Origin: Eimeria necatrix
Lineage: Eukaryota > Apicomplexa > Conoidasida > Eucoccidiorida > Eimeriidae
Length of the DNA stretch: 64,000 bases
Direction of reading: 5' to 3'
NCBI RefSeq assembly: GCF_000499385.1
Contig: NW_013654102.1
Coordinates: 7,501-71,500, forward strand
Below, piece after piece: positions 58,601-64,000 of this stretch. The notes under the pieces are model-generated. The model searched no databases. It was not told where the DNA came from and saw only the letters and a program-made list of their open reading frames with translations. Made by a program: the position numbers and the translations under genes. Position 1 is the first letter of the stretch; each line of letters opens with the position of its first letter.

Positions 58601-61371
58601 ACACGTCTGAGTCTTGGTTTCTGAGCTCCCTCAGTACGGCGTGCTGTACAAGCAGCAGCAGGGGAGAGCACTGTTCCTGCTGCTGCTGTCGCCCCTGTTG
58701 GCCAAGTGAAAGTTTCCCTTCGGCTGCAACGCAGGTTCCATAAAGCTGCAGAAGCATGTGTGGCAGCTCCTGCAGCAACTGAAAGCCGCTTATAGGCAGT
58801 AGAGCAGCAAGAGACCTCAAGGAGGCAAGTCGCTCATTGGCTGACCAGCTTGTTAGGCGCGGTAGCAGCTGCAAAACGAGCATGAGTCAAAACATATCTG
58901 AGAAATTCCAAACGAGTGGTAATTGAACTAACAACCAACATTAACACCAGTAAGCGAAAAGGTACGGAGTGAGGACCCTCAACCGAACGTCCCATGCAGC
59001 ACGTGCAAACGCATCGCATTGCCTACATCAGCCATCAACTCCTTCAAGTGTAGCCCAGCCAATTCCGTCACCATTTCTGTAGGCTGCGTCACCGCTTCGT
59101 CACGTAGAAGGGTCCCAGCATCTGCAACGGAGGCGGCTGATATCGGGCCTAAAGCATTGCAAGGCTCTTCGTCGTCCTCTTCCTACGGCAGTAGGGGACA
59201 TCAGAAGCCCTATCTAAAGTATTCGAGCAGCAGGGAGAGTATGAGAACTTTTGTCAAAAGACTCTGCGAGCACTGCAGAATTCTCTATATTGAGGAATCA
59301 AATATTCAGAACGTGCAGTGCACTGTGAGGCGAGTGAACGGAAGAGGTGCACCTCTGAAGAGTCTTCATTGCTGTTTGTATCGCTACTGGAAGTTTCTGG
59401 GTGTTCGTTGCATAGACTCTGCTGCAGTGATTTCTTTTGCTTGTGTCTCCATTGCCGTTTCTGTTGTCTCCTTCGAAATAGGAGGGTGCACCGAGGAGCA
59501 ACACTCTGCAGCGTCCACATGCCTGAAATTGTGCCCAGTAGTATAAGGATACGAAGGTTTCTACTGGGCCTCTCAAAATTCCTGATGACCAGTGAAGACA
59601 TTCTCTAGTAAGAAAGTTCAGCCTCACAAGTAGTGCTTTCTCAGCTTCTGCTGCCACTTCTTGGTTGGTGTCCCCCATCAAAAGCAACACAAGTTGCAGC
59701 AGCTGTGGCAGCACTTTCGGTCTCAGTAAAACCCGCGGAGACATTTGCTGCAGCAGGCGCTTCAACATTCGCCCCATTCGAACCCTGCAATAGCAGGTGC
59801 AGAAACAGTGGTATGCAACTGTGCTCACAAATCAGACACGTCCTCAGGGTTGTTACGAACGCTACAGCGAGTACGTTCAACGCCTACTTATTCTGTACTG
59901 CTGCTTCCTGCAGCAAAAGGGGCCTAATTGCCGCAGCTGCTGAGCATATGTGGCTCGCAGCACGAGAACCGGCATCCTCGGCTACAGCTGCAGGGGATGA
60001 AATAGCTCCTAGCAAGGCATCATAGGCTTCGGTTGCTTGCTGCGAGGCAGACACACCAGCATACGGCGCTCTTAATGAGCACAACGCTTTCTCCGAGCAC
60101 TTCAAGCGACGTTCGCTGCCTTGTTATTGTTCTTATTTCGATGTTTGTAGCCAGCATCTTCTCTAACTACGATTAGTCGTGAGGTTCTTCTCGACCAAGG
60201 AGTCATAAGAAGTTCCCCGTTTAACTTGCTGATTGAAAAGTTTGTCATGATTCGAACATGCGCATTACATTACTCCGTACCCATCTCACAGCCCTCTGTG
60301 GTCTGGCAAGGCAACTGAGAAGCCGCTCCAGCAGCGGCTTGCTGCTCTGCAGGCAGGTTGCTAACAGAACAGCATATCGGGCGTGTTGACAAGGGCTTGC
60401 TCCGCTGGCGTCAAAGCAGAACACCACTGCAGCAACAAGAGAAGAAAGCGATTGTAAAGAAAAGCATGCCATTCATTGTGGCGCCTCACCTGTAAAAGTA
60501 CTGATGCTCGTACTTTCTGGCATACTGCAGCTAGAAGCCTGCAAGCCTCGACGGCATTGGTCGGCCTTTGGTCTCGTAAAGCACCCGCAACTGCCGCCAG
60601 CAAACTGTCTGCGAAATCTGTTGCGTTCCAACCATCTGAATTCTTCATGATTAGTTGCTCTTGTGGCTCAGGGTTCTGCGCGTTGCTCTCTGGCACAGGA
60701 AGGTCTGTCGCATAGTCTACCAACAGGTCCTGTAAGAACTTCATGACTGTGAAACGTAGCTCTTCGCTCGTTTCTGCTTGACCTGAGGCTTCTTTAAGCC
60801 TATCTGATAAAACTAGAACTAATGGTTTTGCCGCTTCTGTGTTAGTAGGTCCGGAGCTGCTGCTATGACACCTGCCATCTTTAGTGTTGTAACAGGTTCC
60901 ACTCGCCGCGCAGTCAGTGTAGTCCAATCCCTTCAATTGATTTTTGATGCTACACCTCCTTATGCCCGTGCATATTGCTATTACTTCCTCCCTTGACAGA
61001 AACATTTTCACTACAAGCTGGAGGAGCTGTAATGCAGCCTCTCGACTAGACTCAGACTCCCCATCAGCGCATAGCCCAGCCACTAATGAGTATATATTGG
61101 ACAAAAATGCTTCAGCAAAGCAGCAACTCGCATTGTTCTTTTTGTTTAAGGCTGCCTTGTCCCTCACATCCGCTGTAACAACGTTACCACCTTCCGGCGC
61201 TCGTTTTGCAGCTTCCTCCGTGTACGTGAAGAGAATGGAATTGATCCCTTGGAGCCGAATGGCCCTATTAGCGTCGCTAAGTCTGTTCAAATTTCTTCGC
61301 AACTGCTGCATTAGCTGCGGTTGCAGATGGTCTTGTGGCAGAGTTGGCGGAGCCATGTGTGGCATTGGCAT
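55664..61371 (-). CDS. DNAAF5: Dynein axonemal assembly factor 5 (HEATR2)
   Basis: A minus-strand HEAT-repeat protein. Exon 1 (61371 to about 60490) starts MPMPHMAPP and gives LRRNLNRLSDANRAIRLQGI, AALQLLQLVVKMFLSREEVI and FTVMKFLQDLLVDYATDLP. Later blocks include ARYAVLLATCLQSSKPLLER (about 60400), MSPRVLLRPKVLPQLLQLVL (about 59750), a large exon at about 58880-57770, and PLQQRLDDARDDVRLAAATA near 56150, the characteristic C-terminal HEAT of DNAAF5. The last exon ends QHHPADRQPLAA before the stop at 55664. DNAAF5 is a cytoplasmic factor for folding and assembling outer and inner dynein arms. The join after exon 1 does not phase with the HEAT frame at 60470-60300, so one junction or one base is uncertain. 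Residue runs from CAG are short here. Confidence 0.88.
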
Positions 61372-62769
61372 CGCTTCAGGATACGATGTTCAGCGGCGCG
61401 CCCGGTTAAGCCCCCAGAAGACAAATAAAACCAGGCTAAGTGGCGCTATGAAGAAAATTCTAGAAGTTAGGGCAAACCCCTATGCTGAAGAATACCGGCC
61501 TGGCAGCGGGGTCGTGGAGCAGCGGTGTCCCCCTTTCGTGTCTCCGATTTGTGGTGCTGTTTACCCGAGTTCACATGAACCACCTTAGAACAGCCAAAAC
61601 ATTACTTTGAAGTAAATTTCTTCAGCGCAAAGAATTCGTTGGGCTGTATTTCAGCCAGAAGCTTCGTAGATATAGACACGAGGGTTGCCAGTGACCCTGT
61701 TGGTGTGCCACCAACAGGCCTAGCAGTGCTTCAGCCCCTAGCCTGAAGTCCCTTGTTCATGCTACAAGCTTTTAAAACAAGGTCGAAAAATAAAACATTT
61801 CAAATGCGTGTTCGACCCAGTCATACAAGCGAGAGGCTTGCCTTTCCCGCTGTGGAGTCCGCAGAGCTGGCCGAAACCATTGTGCGATCAGTACTGTTTC
61901 CTTCTCTTCTGCATCCTGTTTTACCCTCGCAGTAGAGAAGAACAATACGAGCAATTGTCTTGCCCACCGTAAGTCACCCTACACGTACAACTTCGTGTAT
62001 GCAGTAGGCGTCTAGGGCTGTGTGCAGGATTTCTACGGTGCACCGTAGTCGTAACAGTGGCAGCGTTTGTATCAGGCTGTGTTTTCTAGTAGTGATACCA
62101 ATGCGGCGTGTCTCAGGCTAGGGGTTGAAGTACTGCTAGGCCTGTTGGTGGCACACCAGCAGGGTCACTGGCAACCCATATGGGAGCTCAAGCAATGCCT
62201 CATGGAGGGCGGCTGGTTGGCTGCGGCTTGCGCTATCGCATATGCTTGGCAGACAATAATAGGGAGTATACGTTCCTTAATATTTGTGCCAAAAGCATAG
62301 TTCCCCATAGAATGGTAGTTAACCACAGCACCGCAGCCCTCTTGAATGAAGCGACAGAATTCCATGGCGAAAAGAATCATCAGTGGTTGCATCGGATTGC
62401 AACTCCATGTAAAACACAGGGACAGAAACGATGCCAGCGTAAACAGCAGATGTGCACTATTGGAAAACAGTTTTTGATGAACGTAGGTGCGCAAAAGATC
62501 AAGCAGTGAAAGCGGCACCAATGTGCTGGCTTTTCTCCACGCGCAAAGCGCTGGTTTTATTGCGGAATGGCTTCGTGAAATAGCAGCGCTTTCATCCTTT
62601 TGTAGGTTAGCTTTTCATCTGGAGCAATGAGTAGTCAAATGAGACCCGTTTGGATTGCTTGAGATGTGTGGCCCCTTCGAATGCAAGCATACAGCTGTCC
62701 CACAGTGTGGCCTTAATGTTCGCTTCCACAGGATTGTCGCTGTTTTGACGGGCGCAGCCAGCAATTTGA
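61372..62769. promoter_or_regulatory. Upstream of DNAAF5, downstream of the coiled-coil gene
   Basis: 1.4 kb without convincing genes. It should contain the DNAAF5 promoter near 61372. Its main feature is the foldback element at 61682-62177. Confidence 0.5.
61682..62177. repeat. Foldback element with 65-base inverted arms
   Basis: The arm 61682-61746 (starts GGGTTGCCAGTGACCCT, ends CCTAGCCTGA) matches the reverse complement of 62113-62177 with three differences in 65 bases. The arms enclose 366 bases with no evident coding sequence. The size and layout resemble a non-autonomous inverted-repeat element. No clear target-site duplication was seen. Confidence 0.85.
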
Positions 62770-64000
62770 TTACCAAAAAATCTGTGTTCGAGGACTCGCT
62801 ATGGAGCTATCGTCCTTTTGTTCGCTATGTGGTTCACTCAGGCTACTTTGACGTCGCAGCCTTCTTCTAGCCATTTCCAATATGCTCCAGTCTGTACCAG
62901 CTGCCTTTGCCGCTGCAATGCTGTCCTCAGCGAAACGCTCCACCATTAGGTCTACCTCACGTAACTTTTCGTTTGCCTTCATGTCTTCTGCCAGACTAAG
63001 TTCTCGTTGCTGTCTCCTTAATTGTTCCTTCTCTTGTGCTTGACGCTCTTGTTCGTGTCTCACTTTCAAGCGGTTTCTGCGCTGCTCTTGATATTCCCGC
63101 TCCTCTTTCTCCTGGGCCATGGCTGCAGCCTTGCGAAGCGATTCCACGTATGCTGCATCCTCCTTTTCCTTTTGCCTTTTTTCCTGACGTTTTGCCTCGA
63201 TCTGCTCCTCTGAACTTTTCATCAGATGCCGCAGCGACGCTGCCTTCTTGTGCTGCTTCGCCTCTTCTGCCTGCCTTACCTGGGCCATCCACTGCTCGCA
63301 CTGAATCTCTAGACGCCGAGCTTCCTCTGCCTGAACAGGACAATAAGTCGCGAAAGAAACTCGGAAATCGGACACTCTTAAACAAATTATGTTACATGCA
63401 TGAAGATATCACTGCGTGACACACCGGATTTCAAAGCATGGAGGCATATGAGATGAATACCTGGGTAGCTGCAATCACCGCCGCTCCTTGAGCTGTGAGC
63501 CGTTCGCTCCTTTCCAACGCCCAAGCCCTGACCTCCTCTTGTCTCTTTCGTATCGCTTCCTCTCTTTCCCGAAGCCTCGCTGCGCAAGCGAAGGCTGCTG
63601 CCTCTTCGGCTTTCTGCTGCATCTCTGCTGCCCTGCGTCTTTCTTGAAGTTCTTCATTCTCCTTCACCAGTTCCCTGTAGAGCCGCCGAGACTGAAAAAG
63701 TACCACCATCAAGCGCATCTCTCGACACAGATGGGAGGGCAAGCAATAGCTCTACCGAATACAACAAATGGATGCCAGTGCACGCATCAAAGTATATAGC
63801 AGTTTTTTTCGTTAAAAGGCACTTGCAATGCCTGGAAGTCTTGGTAGTGTGGAGGAATTGCGTGAGGAAGCACCCAGGTCGCTCAATACCTCCTCTCGCT
63901 TTGCCTTTTCTGTCTCATATTCTGCTTGTTGAAGTTCTTGTAGGCACTTTTTGCTTGTTTCAGCTTCAGTGGCTGCTTTCATAATCTCCTGCTCTTTCTG
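62770..64000 (-). CDS. TPH-like coiled-coil protein, 3' part
   Basis: Three exons (64000-63890, cut by the window edge; 63691-63461; 63330-62770) join in phase to 300 visible residues. Nearly all are Glu/Arg/Gln/Ala-rich coiled coil (SRRLYRELVKENEELQERR, EEAIRKRQEEVRAWALERSE, QRRNRLKVRHEQERQAQEKE), ending SIASPRTQIFW. This composition and length resemble trichohyalin/plectin-homology proteins such as CFAP45, CFAP53 and MNS1, which sit on or in axonemal microtubules. The exact family is not resolved, and a general coiled-coil protein remains possible. Its position beside DNAAF5 and CFAP251 favours a flagellar role by context only. Confidence 0.7.

Noticed and set aside
63335..63375. A YCPV sequence upstream of the last TPH-like exon, as in the AK9-like modules
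   Set aside because: It lies in the intron just before the acceptor, and exons on both sides join in phase without it. The resemblance is chance.

Overview
The window looks like nuclear DNA from an Eimeria-type coccidian (E. tenella or a close relative). Three features point there: very dense CAG/CTG repeats that run through exons as poly-Gln/Ser/Ala, many interstitial TTTAGGG/AAACCCT telomere-like units, and intron-rich genes including a clear apicomplexan apical membrane antigen 1 (AMA1). The species is inferred; the genus-level call is well supported.

The window has two textures. From 1 to about 24,000 it is repeat-rich: CAG/CTG, telomere-like repeats, GCTA tetramers, GGGGCCCC arrays and TGCATGC arrays. 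In order it carries an Obg-type GTPase (+, 304-2232), ribosome biogenesis factor RLP24 (+, 3053-4414), GINS subunit PSF3 (+, 5589-7086), a UIM-MINDY-type deubiquitinase (-, 9120-13992) and a DNAI4/IC138-like axonemal dynein intermediate chain (+, about 14872-23904). From about 24,000 to the end it is repeat-poor: AMA1 (-, 25022-27662), a very large AK9-like multi-adenylate-kinase gene (-, 29386-46118), CFAP251/WDR66 (+, 47398-54240), DNAAF5/HEATR2 (-, 55664-61371) and the 3' part of a TPH-like coiled-coil gene (-, 62770-64000, running off the edge).

Exon chains were rebuilt by hand and close in phase for RLP24, PSF3, the MINDY gene and AMA1, and for most of the 3' half of the dynein gene. Exon edges are approximate elsewhere.

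Five of the last six genes are axonemal or dynein-assembly proteins, which in Eimeria implies the flagellated microgamete. They make a dense flagellar neighbourhood with AMA1 embedded in it. Other notable points: introns in the repeat-rich half are built from telomere-like units at the donor and CTG tracts at the acceptor; one intron is a 1.4-kb polypyrimidine tract in the sense strand; RLP24 has a duplicated partial exon inside an intron; a palindrome family (core GGTGTACGTACACC) recurs; two introns appear to be GC-AG; and a 0.5-kb foldback element lies upstream of DNAAF5.
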